The notes under the pieces: model-generated | Told to the model about the DNA's origin: nothing | Database searches by the model: none | Seen by the model: the letters and a program-made list of their open reading frames with translations, nothing else | Translations under genes and position numbers: made by a program | Assembly (NCBI GenBank): GCA_032622095.1 | Contig: CP136063.1 | Coordinates: 270,931,426-270,995,425, forward strand | Source of the DNA: Siphonodentalium dalli | Taxonomy: Eukaryota; Mollusca; Scaphopoda; Gadilida; Siphonodentaliidae | Reading direction: 5' to 3' | Length of the DNA: 64,000 nt | Shown: positions 10,360-23,285 of the stretch, in pieces | Position numbering within the stretch: the stretch's first letter is position 1 | Layout: each line of letters opens with the position of its first letter

Positions 10360-10878
10360 AACAATGACACTGCAGCTCAACTTGGAAAAGGAATAATTTC
10401 ATGTGTTATGTCACAATGTCAATGGAGTGATTAGGAATGTGGAAAGTTGAAAGGCCTAGTTATGCAAAGAGTGAAATCCAAGATGGCCGCTGGCAGCCAT
10501 GTTTGTTTGCCGAATGAACACAAAATGACTTAAATTCCCATCTACATGTCATCAACATCCATCACAAATTTCATGATGATTCGACAAAAGATCATATGAC
10601 CTGTAGCCTGTGTCAAAGAATTTAGTTATGTAAAGAGTAAATTCCAAGATGGCTGCTGGCGGCCATGTTTTTTGGCTGAATGACCCCAAAATGACTCGTT
10701 CCCATCTACATGTCATTGTTAACATCCATGATTAATTTCATGATGATCCGACCAAAGCTACGACCTGTAGCCCGTGCCAAAGTATTTAGTCATGCAAAGA
10801 GTAAAATCCAAGTTGGCTACTGGCTGACATGTTTTTTGGCCGAAAGACCCCAAAATGACTCGTTCCCATCTACATGTC
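10360..10878 (+). mobile_element. truncated copy of the ~160-bp tandem-repeat element (array H1)
   Basis: Begins with the terminal motif caatgacactgcagctcaac and contains three monomers of about 150-165 bp. Each monomer carries aagatggc(t/c)gctgg, catgttttttggc, then ctcgttcccatctacatgtc. It is cut off exactly where repeat R2 begins. The same element occurs at 31,932-33,970 (reverse), 48,766-50,417 and 56,061-57,560. A fixed end plus a core of ~160-bp repeats recalls the bivalve pearl/HINE-type non-autonomous elements described in the literature; identity with those is not established here. Confidence 0.8.
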
Positions 10879-11251
10879 AATAATATGAACATAAGCTAGC
10901 TTAATTAACGAACCAAAGCTGACTAACATGGGTGCCCGTTTGGTGGGTTGGGGCAATTAACAGTTAGTGTGGTCATTCAACCAGTAAAACTGATGTTATG
11001 ATATGGCATAGCAGCTGAAACGACGATAAACCTCTATCAACCGACCAACATGGATGTCCATGTGGCTTCAATCTCACATGATTGAATAATTTTACAACTG
11101 GTACTTCAAATTCATAAAGTTAGAAATATTCTAAATGTGGCCATTTGTTGGTCTAGTTACAACATATTTTACACTGAATATCGAAGTTAGGGGGGTCAAT
11201 CCCAGAAACCCTCCCACCAATTATGTGGTTCTAAACCCAGCTCATAAATCA
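10879..11251. repeat. dispersed repeat R2, copy 2
   Basis: Second copy of the 7,308-7,681 repeat. Its left edge coincides with the truncation point of the preceding tandem-repeat element, so it marks an insertion or deletion junction. Confidence 0.85.
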
Positions 11252-11877
11252 ACCCACAAGGTTAACAGTTCACATACGGTACATATGGGTAAATTTCATA
11301 TTTCTGCCCCTATTTAAACCAAATATAAAACGAGAGGCCGATCACGATCGACAGATGTTTAACCCATACCTTGGCGATAGCGATTAGCTATAACTGATAA
11401 TTGGTCAAAGATATGATCACAGTAATACATATATCAGTACTTAAACATAAAATCAAAAGCTCATATTATATAATTTGTCTTAATAAGGGGTTAAAGTATT
11501 TGGGGTGGGTGAGTCGTTTTAAATCTCATAACTGTCCCTATTCACACAAGGACCTCTCACTCTGAGATACAATGGTTTAGCCATTAATCAATTTGACGGA
11601 TAGGATAAATAATTATCCAGCCAGCAGGTTGTTAATCTTTACCTTCATACAACGGCATTACATGCAACTATTGAAATAAAATCTGCCTATTTTCAAAACA
11701 GGACATCACACCTAATTAATGATATACAATTAAAACAAATTAGTGTCAATGACATTTTTTTTTAATTAAATAATTTTGTTATTATTATAAAAGTTTTTTA
11801 ATATTTTTTTGCCTGTTAAATTGAGCGAGGAAATTCAAGATGAACATTTTTTTTTAAATTGAAATTTGGAATTAAAA
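11252..11877. other. no gene recognised
   Basis: Contains the second copy of the short gaggccgatcacgatcg segment at 11,332-11,390 and AT-rich DNA. I see nothing coding. Confidence 0.6.
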
Positions 11878-12275
11878 AAAAGGGGTCATAACTCCTTTAA
11901 AATAAATCGGATCAAACCCATATTCGAACTTGATCTGTATTTTGGGCTGACAATCTCACATATCAAATTTGTTGTCAATCAGATAAAAAAAATGTGTGAG
12001 TTTTTGCAGCATGCGTGAATTCTAAGTAAAAAGGGCAATAACTTTGTAAAAAAAATCGTGGATCAAACCCATATTCGAACTCGAACTGTATTTTGGGTTG
12101 TGAAAACTATATACCGGTATATACTGTACAAAATTTGGTTTCGATCAAATAGAAAATGTTAGAGTTATCGCATTATGCCTAAAGTGTCTACGGAGGGACA
12201 GACGTACCCGGTACAGATGGAAGGACGAACGACGAGTGGCCAAACATTGACACTAAGTGTACCATACTATGGTAT
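11878..12275. repeat. 'gggccataactc' repeat, two degenerate tandem units
   Basis: Two units of about 150 bp (starting near 11,878 and 12,030) share 'aactc/aactttgtaaaa', then 'atcaaacccatattcgaact', then 'gtattttgggct' and 'gagtt-tgca'. The end 'cgaacgacgagtggc' near 12,230 matches the end of the 10,120 copy. Confidence 0.75.
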
Positions 12276-13280
12276 ACATGTAGGTCCCGGTACACATAAA
12301 CTTTTTATCTCATGTAGAGTACAAGAAAAATATATCAAACCTGGTGTGCCCCTTTAATATTTCTATTTACATTTGTAATCAATTGAAATCAATGTCGAAA
12401 AAGCTTTCCATTAATATATAAATAAAACAAACTAGACCTACAGTTCTAAAAGTGTTATGAACAATTATTTTGTTCTCATAGACTGATACAGAGCTTTCAA
12501 GTTTTTAAACATTTGAAAACCAAAGTTGTCTTCCCATGCAACCAACAAAATTCCAAAAAATCTACTAAACACAATCACATTATTAACTGCCAATAGTAAT
12601 GCGATTAAACAATAAAACCAGATTACATGTATGCCTTTAAGATGCACAATATATTGTCAATAACACTCACCAGTGGGTGCTAAATATACATGTAAGGTTA
12701 CTGGCGTTTAAAGCTGTTATCTCAGCGTTGAAAACGCACCCAATGCTGCTGTTTGTGGTTATGTGTGCAGCAGATATGTGTAACATTAAAGGCAAGTACT
12801 CAATCTGATCAGACCGTCATAAATTACTATTTCTTTGACTTCGGGGTTAACAAATAATTGATTCGAGTCGAGGAACCTACCCATCAACGCTCAGTGTGAC
12901 CAGATATCATTTTTTGAAGTTTTGTTATATCTATTGTTTGTGGCCCAGAACACGCTGTCAAAAGGATTACCCAGTATATGTCTGCCCGAGTCGTCAATGA
13001 TCCAGTCATTCGCACAGACATTTGTTTAATACAGTTCTTTATGCCAATTTTTAATTAGTTTATGAATAGAACCTGGTGTGAAATTGTCTACAATGAAGGT
13101 TACGAGCAGTTTACCTCATCAAAATACAAACCATTAATAGAAAAATGCATATATGGCATCAGTACTGACAGTAGCTCGCAGACGAGTATGAATCGCCACA
13201 CCGTAGCATTTCAACCAGGCTCTGCTCAATGCTCATAACTAATTTTATGACCCAATGTATATTTGTTTTTATTTGATAAC
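12276..13280. other. no gene recognised; AT-rich non-coding DNA
   Basis: No ORF above 60 residues with coding character, no clear repeat boundary and no RNA gene seen. Confidence 0.6.
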
Positions 13281-15913
13281 TAGCAGGGTTACCCGGCGTT
13301 GCCCAGGTTAATGCTATGTGAAACCATCTGTATGCTGTGGATATTTGTTGGGAATAGAGAACACTCCTGTTCAAAGTGTTATACGTTTTCTCATAAATTG
13401 TATATTCAAATAGCATCACAAAACATGATTATTACAGTCATGGAATATAAGTAGTGGCTCACCTTGTCAATTGTCATTCTGTTTATCGCGATTAATCCGT
13501 TTCACCAATAATGAAGTATTTATTTATTTACAACTGCGTATACGTCAGACGTTATAATATGATACATGGCCATCATAAAGACATTAGTTCGCATAAATAA
13601 AAGATGACAATTGGGTTTTACATATTGAGATGCATCAATCAATCTAGTGGGTTGGACTAAGATCTCGAGGATACCTGGCTATCATATCTCCATGAAGATA
13701 CAGATGTTTTAAAGAAATTTTCAGGTGCTCCTCTTTTCATGGTGCTATATGTTGGCTAAATATTCTCAGTTTCAACGAAATGTTGCTGCGCGGGCATATC
13801 AGCTACATTGCCAGACACAGAGTGAGATTTTGAGTTGTTTAAGGCAGTCGATGAGTCTGTTCTAAACCCCTTGTCAGATGTCAGTATTGGGAGGATCCTG
13901 AGAAGTCATGTGCTACTAACTGCATTTTATTGTATATCAGAAGAAACTATATATGACTGCACACTGTGACCACTATTTTTGAACAGGCCTTCCATATATT
14001 CTGACAAATTGTAACTTTTTTTGTGGAAACTGTATTAAATGGAACAGACATGCAATTTTGTTATAATATATATGCAATCCTCTGACGGTTCGAGGTCTCT
14101 CAGTTTATACGTTTAATGCTTCTTCTATGTATCTCTTTTTGCTAGCTCGTTGTGTGAATGTCCTGATTGCCATCCCCATATAAATATGACAATTAAGAAG
14201 ATATAATTGTTCAAGTGACTTATAAGTGGGTTACCATTTGTCGGGATTGTGAAATGTGAACGCCCAAATCTCCTTAAAGTGATATGGAGATGGCCTGGGT
14301 GACTATATATAACTTATATGTGGATATCGGCGAATAGCAATCTTATCTATGATAGTGCATATCCGCTCGCCATCCGTGACGCAAACGACACCAAATGTGA
14401 TTTAATTCACGGTATATCATTAGATAAAAACATGTATGAATTTGTTGGAAATTAGTGCCAAATATATTTGTATCAGCTTTTGCCTCTTCGATTTTACCGC
14501 GTGAAGTTATATATATAACCCACAGACAGACAGAAAGACAGACAGACAGCACAATTTGATTTATTGTATCATTTTAGAAGAACGTGTCTGAATTTGATGG
14601 TAATTGGTACTAAAACTATTTTGTATCAGTTTTTGGTGACTCTCCCGTCCCTATTTCGGACTCAAGCTGCACACACTAAGTAAGTCTTATTAGAGATTAG
14701 AGATGCATATATATGAAATTGGTGAAAATTGGCGAGTATACAAATTCGTATCAAATTGAAGTTTCCCATATCTCTCACCCATAGGGCACCAATTTGTTGT
14801 GTCTAAACCACACGATTAGATTCCTCGTATAACGGAGAAGAATATGTATCAATCTGGTGGAAATCGGCCATAAACATATAAATATAAAGTCCCTCTCATC
14901 TCTATACACCACTGACTCGAATGGCCCCACTTGTGCCATCCTTAAACCACACAATTACACTCCTGATATCATGTTGATGATTGTTTATAAGTTTGGTGAT
15001 AATCGGCGATTAAACAATGTTTTTTTAATCAAATTTTGTGTCAATCCCTCCCTCCCCATCTCTCACCTAAACAGCACCACTATGCCGTCTTTAAATCACA
15101 CAATCAGATTCCTCGTATCATGGATAAGAACGTGTATCAATTTGGTGGAAATTGGCGCCAAAACAATTGTGCATCAATTTTGGTGCCCCTGTTCCTTTCA
15201 ATACACCCCTGACTCGAAAGACGCCACACTTGACAGATATAAGCCACACAATTAGACTCTTCATACCATGGGGATGCTTTTGTATAAGTGTGGTGGCAAT
15301 CGGCGACTAAACCAATTATTATCAAATTTAGTGCCCACCCCCTCCCAATCTCTCATCCAAACGACAACAATTTGGTGTTGTTAAATCGCACGATTAGATT
15401 CCTTGTATCATGAAGAAGAATATATATCAATATTGTGGAAATCGGCGCTAAAATTAGTTTTATCAATTTTGGTGCCCCTCTCCCCTTTCGTGCAAATCTG
15501 ACTCGAACGACGCCACTTTTGACATATTTAAACCACACCGTTGGATTCTTCATATCATGGGGATGATTATATGTAAGTTTCGTGGCAATCGGCGACAGAA
15601 AAAAAATATGCCCTTTCCCTTCCGGGCACCCCTGACGCGAACGGCGCGACTTTTGCCATATTTAAAACACACCATTAGATTCCTCATATTACGGGGATGA
15701 TTATATATAAGTTTCGTGGCAATCGCCGACAATTTTTTTTTTTGCCCCTCCCCCTTTTCTGCCCCTGACAACAACGGCGTCACTTTAGAAAATTTTAACC
15801 CCGACCATTATCTTTCTCGTAAAAAGTTACTCATAGTAGACCCCTTTGGCATCATCTAGATGGTCCCCTGTGAATTTCTATAGAACACAGACAGACAGAC
15901 AAACAGACAGACA
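13281..15913. repeat. long degenerate repeat array framed by 'ggttacccggcgttgccc' and (CAGA)n
   Basis: Starts with agcagggttacccggcgttg at 13,282. From about 14,370 a unit of roughly 130-150 bp recurs with strong decay: 'tttggtggaaatcggcg(c/a)', then 'cccctgactcgaa(c/t)g-cgcc', then 'accacac-attagattcctc' and 'tatcatgg-gatgat'. At least seven units can be followed to 15,830. (CAGA)-type microsatellites close it at 14,521-14,550 and 15,888-15,911. The opening motif occurs in repeats of many invertebrates as I recall. Short ORFs on the minus strand arise from the repeat. The element class is unknown. Confidence 0.65.
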
Positions 15914-18205
15914 TTCGCATATATAGATATAGATTTATGCAATAAGAGCAAATACGTCTCAATAGAAATATGCATTTTTTCAAGACTGTGAGGACAATAA
16001 TCGAATGGATTATCTGGACAATACAGACACTGTGAAATAACATCAACCCCAAGAACATTAACATATTTAGGATATTAAATACCTTCCAACGGTGCACATA
16101 CAACACAACTAACAGAGCTATAAATATGACTTGTTAAGTTGTAAGTTAAATACCATACCGAATCAACAGATAGATATATATATATACATGTATATAGGCC
16201 TATCATTACATGTACATGTATGTATGTAGATTGTGTTATCAATCAGTTTATTTCCCAATATCGTGCATCTATCAATTCGGTCGATTTATCTTGATATACG
16301 GAGCGCGCAGACTCTCATTTCTTGTGCTTTTACTCAATGAGGTTAACTTTTATGATTTAGCCTTGAATCATTTCGTTTTCAAGTAGAGTTAATCTTGATT
16401 TTCAATTTAGTTCCATTGTTTACGAAAAATGTGCTATCAACACGCATGTCAGTGTTCATGTTAGTTAATGTCATCCTAACAAACCGCGGTCGAGGGGTGG
16501 AGCTTATTCAGCTTAATTTTATATCAAGATGCCCGCAGCTGTTATCAGACGTCTATTGAAACAAGACATCTGTCAATCAAGACTAGATTTTAAATGTAGT
16601 CGCATATCAATTTCCAATGCAATTTACAATTTACAATGAAAATACATGTAATTGGTAGGGAATGCGATAAAACATCTACCCAATGCTGCACCAGGACTGG
16701 GTACATCACACAAGTGTACTCTATAAACATGGCCATACGGTACCCGGTATGCTATATGGAGAGTCGTGCATGCAGATTAAATGTCCTGTGGCTTCACACC
16801 AGTGATACTAGTATGTCCTCAAAATATATGGCAGTGTCAACACTGCGGATTACCGGTACAAATGTACATGTACATGTTCAAAATACTACTACATGTAATT
16901 GGTCAGCTAATATAATTATGCAGCTACATGTACATGATTACAGCTAGTTCAATTTGTGCAATAAATGGGCCCGGGGCCACCGGGTGGACCATATGCATTG
17001 GATACATATTTCAATTCAATCATGGCTTCAAAACATGCATTTGTGCTGACAAATTTGACACCACAGTTAGAATTGCTATATCTATGTTAATAGAAAAACT
17101 TTGGGCGCCTAAACCTTGACGCCCAGAAACAAAATGTCAACAGAATTATTGTGCTCAGCATGGCGAAAAGAGTCCACGTGGTGCGCGCACACATCACAGG
17201 ATGTTGTTTTCGCCCTTGCATGGATATGCATTCATCCACAGTTGAAATAACTGTACTTGAGTCAGATTAAGTAAACTGCTGTGTATATACATGTATATGC
17301 ATGTACATGTTGTATGTTAGCAATATTAAGCGCAAGATCCGCCCTTGATAACTTGAACAAATAAGGTTCATTGGATACAATTGAACAAATTTTTTTGTCT
17401 TTGTTTGAAAACAGATCACTGAGATCAACAGACTGTTACAGTACAAGCGTGACACCTAATATTTTGTTATGTTTGTGCAGAAATAGTAATTTTATCAAGA
17501 GAGTTAATAAGTCAGTGTAACATGTACATGTACTAGTATGTAAGACAAATCAGCAATGCATATATATATTCACTTCTATAAATTAAATTTGAAATCCAGT
17601 TGCCATGTATCTTTGAAAGGTTTGTGTAATGTCAGTCACAATAACATAAGTTGACATGTTACTGTGCCGTATATTGGAATAAAATATATTAAATGCATTT
17701 TGCCTTTATATTTTCATGTAATGTCAGTCACTCAAACACTGAACTATTTGAACGATGCCATCTGATCGCTTGACTAAATTCGGAACAATACAATATTTGC
17801 ACATTACATGTAGCAGTAAGATTTTATAAAAATAACTAATGTGCCAGGAGGCTAATTACATATTAGGATATTCATCAGATTGATCAATAACAGATCTACC
17901 GTACTACCGGTACATTACTAAATTGTCGGCCAGTAAAGATTCATCGTAAATCCAGTGTACCGATATACATGTACATTTCAAATAATACATGTATCGTATT
18001 GCATCATATTTATCGCAATATGGGAAATAATAGAAGTTCTGAATATGGGCATGTGCATAAGAGCAACACCTGCAAATGCAGCAATGTTCTCTCAACTTCT
18101 CAAGTACCGTATACATGTTAAGAAGGCAACCTACAAGTTAATTAAAAAAAATTCTCATTTAGTAGACCGAATACTGACCCTACCGGATAGTTGGGATAAC
18201 AAGCT
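15914..18205. other. no gene recognised; rich in TACATGTA motifs
   Basis: Several dense clusters of acatgtacatgt (16,165-16,235, 16,862-16,945, 17,287-17,315, 17,520-17,545 and 17,960-17,990). No exon, RNA gene or transposon end was recognised. The ORFs of 92-122 residues here do not resemble proteins I know. Confidence 0.6.
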
Positions 18206-18462
18206 CAGAGGCGGACTGGCCGATCGGGATACCAGAAAAATTCCTGATTGGCCCGAGGCGGTGGGGGTATATGTGGTTGGGCCGCAAATGAAACCGATGT
18301 GGGCCGCCACATGTGTTGTTTAACCAGCCTAATTGGCTAATAGTAATTTTGTCATTAAATGAACTTGTCAGCATCATATAACACCACGTAAAGACCCCGT
18401 TAATCTCGAGGTTTTTACGGCAACTCCCAGCTGTAAATCCCAAAAAAAATTCACGCACACCT
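18206..18462 (+). mobile_element. left end of the CAGAGGCGGA hAT-like element (family hAT-1)
   Basis: Begins cagaggcggactggccgatc and continues through the subterminal 'ccacatgtgttgtttaacc' and 'cgtaaagaccccgttaatct' segments. All are shared with 45,989-46,212, 46,566-46,780 and 53,867-54,030. The homology stops at about 18,462. The matching right half lies at 26,440-26,840 plus 35,371-35,448. The CAGAGG-type inverted end together with an 8-bp target duplication at another copy (see 45,989) points to the hAT superfamily. Confidence 0.8.
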
Positions 18463-18618
18463 CATATTTATTGCAAATAATTAAAATAGCGTTTTTTCTA
18501 ACGTTCAAAGTTTTCAATTATGGATATGCTCCGACAAGGCACGAGTTTTGTCGAACCATCTTATTAGATTTATCCAAATTCACTTAATCTGCGCATGTGT
18601 GCCGGAAGTTAGTCATGG

Positions 18619-18645
18619 TAGAATAGAATAGAATATAATTTATTA
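18619..18645 (-). repeat. (TAGAA)n-type tail near the LINE 3' end
   Basis: Short run of 'gaatagaatagaata'. On the minus strand, the LINE's direction, it would be a simple-repeat 3' tail. A longer (TATTC)n of the same composition stands at 59,192-59,217. Confidence 0.45.
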
Positions 18646-18779
18646 AGCAAAATACGTCCCTTGGTTGGGACAGGTTGCCATACATAGATATAATATTAAT
18701 GTGGTACATGAACAAACATAAACTGTATAATAATAACATCACTCAGTCATGTAACTTAATATGCATTATATAATAATAT

Positions 18780-21517
18780 TTAGGTATTGTTCAATCTGCA
18801 CTCGAAAAACCTCCTGACTATGTTGCAAACTTTCGCACAATGTTGTGTAAGGTCATTATCTAATATATGCTTCAGTTGGTCCCATCTACTCATCAGTCGA
18901 AAATTAATAAAACTTCCCTCCATTAGTTTTAGTAATTCACTACGCTGGGTGGAATAATGGGGGCAGTCAATTAAGAAGTGCCTTTCGTCTTCCACGATTT
19001 TGTCTTCACAGAACACACACAGCCGTAATGGTAAAGGTGTCTTTTTCGGTTGCGTATGTCTACCGTTTTCAATAGCAAGAGAATGATTACTTATTCTCAG
19101 TCGCGTAAACATTGTACGGTCAGATTGGGAAGCTGTGTGAATAAGGTAGGGTTCTAACTCAAAATTTCGTTTGAAACGCCTATATGTTCTTAGCTTGTTT
19201 TTGCCGGATTTAGAAGCGCTATCAAGCATACTGACTCGAAAATCTATAACATGGTTTTTCTGAAGCTGTCGTTTGAACGAAATCAGACTACTCAGAAGGA
19301 CGCTACTACTCTCATCTCTATTTATAGTAAACCCATACGATTCTAAACTTTTGAAGATGGAACTACCAGTTTTTCCGTTAAGTTGTTCAATAACTGCGTC
19401 TTGCAATAACTTGCTCGTGCAACGTGAGGTAATTTTAACCGCGTAGGTAGCCATTCTATACAATGCATCAATATATAACGGATAGCTTCCTAGTTCAGCT
19501 CGAACAGCAGAATTAGATGCATATTTTCCAAATCCGAGAATATGTTTGCAATGTGATACATGAACTTTTCACACGAATAACGATCATAATTTTGTTTAGT
19601 TATTCCTGTTGCCCAAATTTCACTTCCGTATAAGATGATGAGTTTAATTAATTTGTCAAATAGTTTAAGGGACGTTTTAAGAGGGAGTGGTGCTTTATTA
19701 GCACATGCATGTGTTATTGAAAAGAGAGCCTTTCGCCCTTTGACGCTCAGGTTATCCACTGCCCGTATGAATTTTCCCGTGTTTGCAAAGGTTATTCCAA
19801 GATATGTGTATTCGTTAACAATTTCCAATTGATTTCCAGCAAGGAAGAAGTTTTTGTTAAAGTTGGGTTTTCTAGTTCGAAAAATCATGCATTTGGTCTT
19901 ATCAGGATTGACTGAGAGAGCGTTCATATTTGTGTAAGATTGTAAGCTATCTAATGACCGCTGAAGTCCCTCCGGACTTTCTGACAATAGCACTAAATCA
20001 TCCGCAAATAATAAGTGATTTAGTTTGCTAGACCCGATAGACAATGGGTCACATTTATCATCAAAGATGCCATCAATGTCATCAATAAATATCTTGAATA
20101 GTAGAGGGGATAATACATATCCTTGTCGGACTCCAATTGTTGAGAGGTGAGGTGGGCCAAGTCCCTTACTTGTGTTTGTAATATAAATACTTGAATCATA
20201 TAGTGATTTTACAATCTGCATTGTCCTGCCGGTAATTCCAATTAACTCTATTTTCTTAAAAAGTATTTGTCGATCGACTGTATCGAATGCTTTCCGAAAA
20301 TCTACAAACGTTGCATATACTGTTTTTTTAGCAGTGATATATTTTTGAATAGACGCATGTAGAACGAAGGCGCTGTCAATTGTACTTTTGCCAGCACTAA
20401 AACCAAATTGATTTTCGCTTATAACGTTATTAATCTCCATAAATTTAGCCAATCTATGATTAATTACTTTATTGAACAATTTGCCCACTGATGAGCTAAG
20501 GGCTATTGCTCGATAATTATTCGGATCGTCCGTAGCTCCCTTTTTGTGTATCAAGCTGAGAATTGACTTACTCCATTCTGGTGGGTAATACCCTGTTTTA
20601 AATATTATATTAAAAATATGTACAAACTGATCAACCATTAAAGGCACAGCGCTCTTGATAAATTCAATGGTAATTTGATCTGGGCCTACAGCTTTGTTTG
20701 TTTTGAGTTCACGCACTGCCTCTAAAATTTCCATTGCCGTGATCGGGTCATTATTGAGGGATATGTCACGTGGTATAGGTGTCCGATCGATTGACGATGA
20801 ATCTACAATGGCCGGCTTTATAGGACTATAAAGATTTTGAAAAAATTCAACAGCTGTATCTGAGTTGATATCGTCACTGGATTTTCTATTTTTATCTTTG
20901 TTATTGCGGAGGTCATCTATTATGCGCCAATACTGTTTGGGGTTGTTTGTTTCTAATTCATCTAAATTATTATGAAGATCCGCGTAGAACGTTTTTCTTT
21001 TGCGTTTTATTTCCTTTTTATATGATTTTTTTGCAGTGAAAAGCTTGACTTTTAACTTTACATCAAACGGATCATTTCTTAAACCCTTTACGATTTTTGT
21101 CGAATGTTCTCTTTAATTCTTTACACCTGTTGTCAAACCACTTTCTTTTGCGGGCTGGTTTGATCCTCTTAGGAACAACAGAGCAAGCGAGACTATCTTG
21201 TTAATTACCGCCATTATGTCATCTAAGGCCCGGGCTGCTCCCTGCTGGTCATTGGAGTAGTCGCGATATTGATACTGTAGCAATTGATAGCTTATTTCGG
21301 GGGAAGTAATTTTATCTATGGTTTTTTGTTTACTGGAACTGTTCCATTTAAATCGGGGTTTTGGTTTTTCGTATGTAAATTTAGAATGTTCTACATTCCG
21401 GTTGATGCATGGATATTCAAAATGGAGAACTAATTGACAATGGTCTGAGTACTCCGATGGGAGTTTAATACAGAAATACTCTACACGAGTATGAATGATC
21501 CGCTTTGCCCACATCAC
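18780..21517 (-). pseudogene. 5'-truncated, frameshifted non-LTR retrotransposon (endonuclease end, RT, zinc finger)
   Basis: Three reading-frame blocks on the minus strand belong to one LINE ORF2. The first (21,113-21,517) is the end of an APE-type endonuclease with the SDHCQL motif. The second, open from 21,112 to 19,490, is the reverse transcriptase: NKAVGPDQI, GFSAGKSTIDSAF, FVDFRKAFDTVD, GVRQGYVLSPLLF and the catalytic LFADDLVLLS. The third (18,780-19,463) holds a CX2CX9HX4C finger (CVFCEDK...ERHFLIDC). Frames break inside the first block near 21,130-21,150 and again near 19,540-19,550. The 5' part of the endonuclease is absent beyond about 21,530. The clade (jockey-like or another APE LINE) cannot be fixed by eye. 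The copy is dead, though not very old judging from the long open RT. Confidence 0.9.
19490..21112 (-). pseudogene. reverse transcriptase block of the LINE
   Basis: This is the open middle block of the LINE at 18,780-21,517. The first methionine in frame is at 20,734, but coding character extends upstream (NPKQYWRIIDDLRNN, FFQNLYSPIKP). RT motifs 1 to 7 are all present in order, including the FADD box at about 20,005. It ends at a stop caused by the downstream frameshift. Confidence 0.85.
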
Positions 21518-21689
21518 ATCTTTTTACAATCTGGGACATTACGCGGGTGCCCTATCGAATTTAGCAAATTGTCATAGTGTATTATTCCACACATGTATTG
21601 TGGAAATATATAAAAACTAACCCAACACGAAACGACCTTATTCTAAAATACCGATAGATAAGGAATAATTTGATAGTATTGAAATAACA

Positions 21690-22480
21690 AGAGATGGACT
21701 GTCGTCCGGTGCATACCCACTCGTGGCATACCGCCTAGTGTGGGCACATCTATAACTTATCATGGCTATACTCAGACATATGAACCCAGAAATCAGCATT
21801 TTCATATAAACAAAGATGAATAACTATGGAACAAAAAACAAACAAAAAACATTTGAATGTGCCACTACATGTAAATGTCCTCATATTGGTGAACATCCAT
21901 ACAAAATTTCATGAGATCCGAACAGTACTGTTCAAGTTATGAGCTGAACAGACATCGGATGGACCAAACAGCCAACATTTCCAGATAAACAAAGATGAAT
22001 AACTCTATAATGGAAAAGCGGAACAGAACAATGGAACCCCCTGTTGAATGTCCTCATAGCAGTGAACATCCATTCAAAATTCCATTGAGATCCCAGCACA
22101 ACTGTTGAAGTTACGACATGAACAGACACAAGATGGACCAATAAGCCATCATTTCCAGATGAACAAAGATGTATAACTCTAGAATGGAAACTCCGAACAA
22201 AACGATGTCCTCATAGTTTTAAACATCCATACCAAATTTCATTGAGATCCCAGCACAGCTATTGAAATTACGATATGAATAGACACCAGACAGACCAAAA
22301 AGCCAACATTTCCAGATAAACAAAGATGAATAACTCTAGAATGGAAAATCCGAACAAAACGATGGAACACTCTATTGAATACCCTGATAGTAGTGAACAT
22401 CCATACTAAATTTCATTGAGATCCCAGCATGACTGTTCAAGTTATGCCATGAACAGACACCAGACGGACTAACAAGAAAT
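21690..22480. repeat. tandem array of a ~165-bp unit (family T165b), part 1
   Basis: Five degenerate units, each with 'aagatgaataactctagaat', 'ccgaacaaaacgatgg', 'gaacatccataccaaatt' and 'gagatcccagcac'. The same unit recurs twice at 25,985-26,330, where it ends in a 'tacccccctttttt...aaaagggggta' hairpin. Array plus defined outer end resembles a non-autonomous element with core repeats. It is unrelated in sequence to the 10,360 family. Confidence 0.8.
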
Positions 22481-22809
22481 TCAATTAATTGAGGAAAAAC
22501 ACCCACTGTCCCGAGTGGTATTGATAAGCTATTGGAGGGTCTTCCACTTTGCATGCAAAATAGCAAAATATTATTAATTCATGACTGATGTACATGTACA
22601 GTACACACATAGTAATAACAATTAACGTTATGATTTGAAACTAACCATGATAGGTTATTGACAGTAAGGTGGTATTATCTACTACGAGTGGTATTAGTAA
22701 TAATAGTACCATTCTAGCATAATATATGTGTACATGATGTATGGGAAATATTAAAGGACAAAACAATAGTTACAATACAATTAGAATTTTTTTTTTAATT
22801 AATCGCAAG
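22481..22809. other. no gene recognised
   Basis: AT-rich DNA between the tandem array and the palindrome cluster; nothing identifiable. Confidence 0.55.
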
Positions 22810-23285
22810 AAGAGCTAATTGCGCTTAAGCACAATAAGGGAATCTCTATTGTGATTAAGCGCAATAGGGATATATTTAACTGTGCTTAAGCGCAATAATG
22901 GAATTTACAAATTGCGCTTATATAATAAAACCCAATAAGGAATCTCTTAATAAGGAATATATTATATATAGAACATAAACTCCCTATAATTCAGGTGGTG
23001 TAGTCCATCTCCATGGTACAATGGGTGGAACAAATATAGGATTATTCTACTATTTGCACAAGGGTGATCTAATGAGAGAGATATTAATTGCGCTTAAGTG
23101 CAATATTGATGTAATTTCGCTTACGCGTAATAAGAAATGTCTTATTACACTTAAGCGCAATACGAATATTCCTTATTGCACAGGAATATCACATTGTGCT
23201 TAAGCACAATAAGGTATCTCTAACTGCGCTTAAGCACAATAACTGAAGGAATATTCTTATTGGGCTTGAGCTCAATTAGATATTC
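22810..23285. repeat. cluster of GCTTAAGC palindromes
   Basis: At least nine copies or near-copies of the palindrome ttgygcttaagcrcaa, mostly followed by 'taagg' or 'tagg'. They occur near 22,815, 22,853, 22,882, 22,913, 23,088, 23,115, 23,147, 23,193, 23,226 and 23,262, with a gap at 22,940-23,085. Spacing is irregular, 25-40 bp. It is not a simple tandem repeat, because the intervening bases differ while the palindromes stay symmetrical. Confidence 0.8.

Noticed and set aside
17955-18323. 122-residue ORF as a possible host exon
   Set aside because: It runs from unique DNA into the hAT-1 end and resembles no protein I know.
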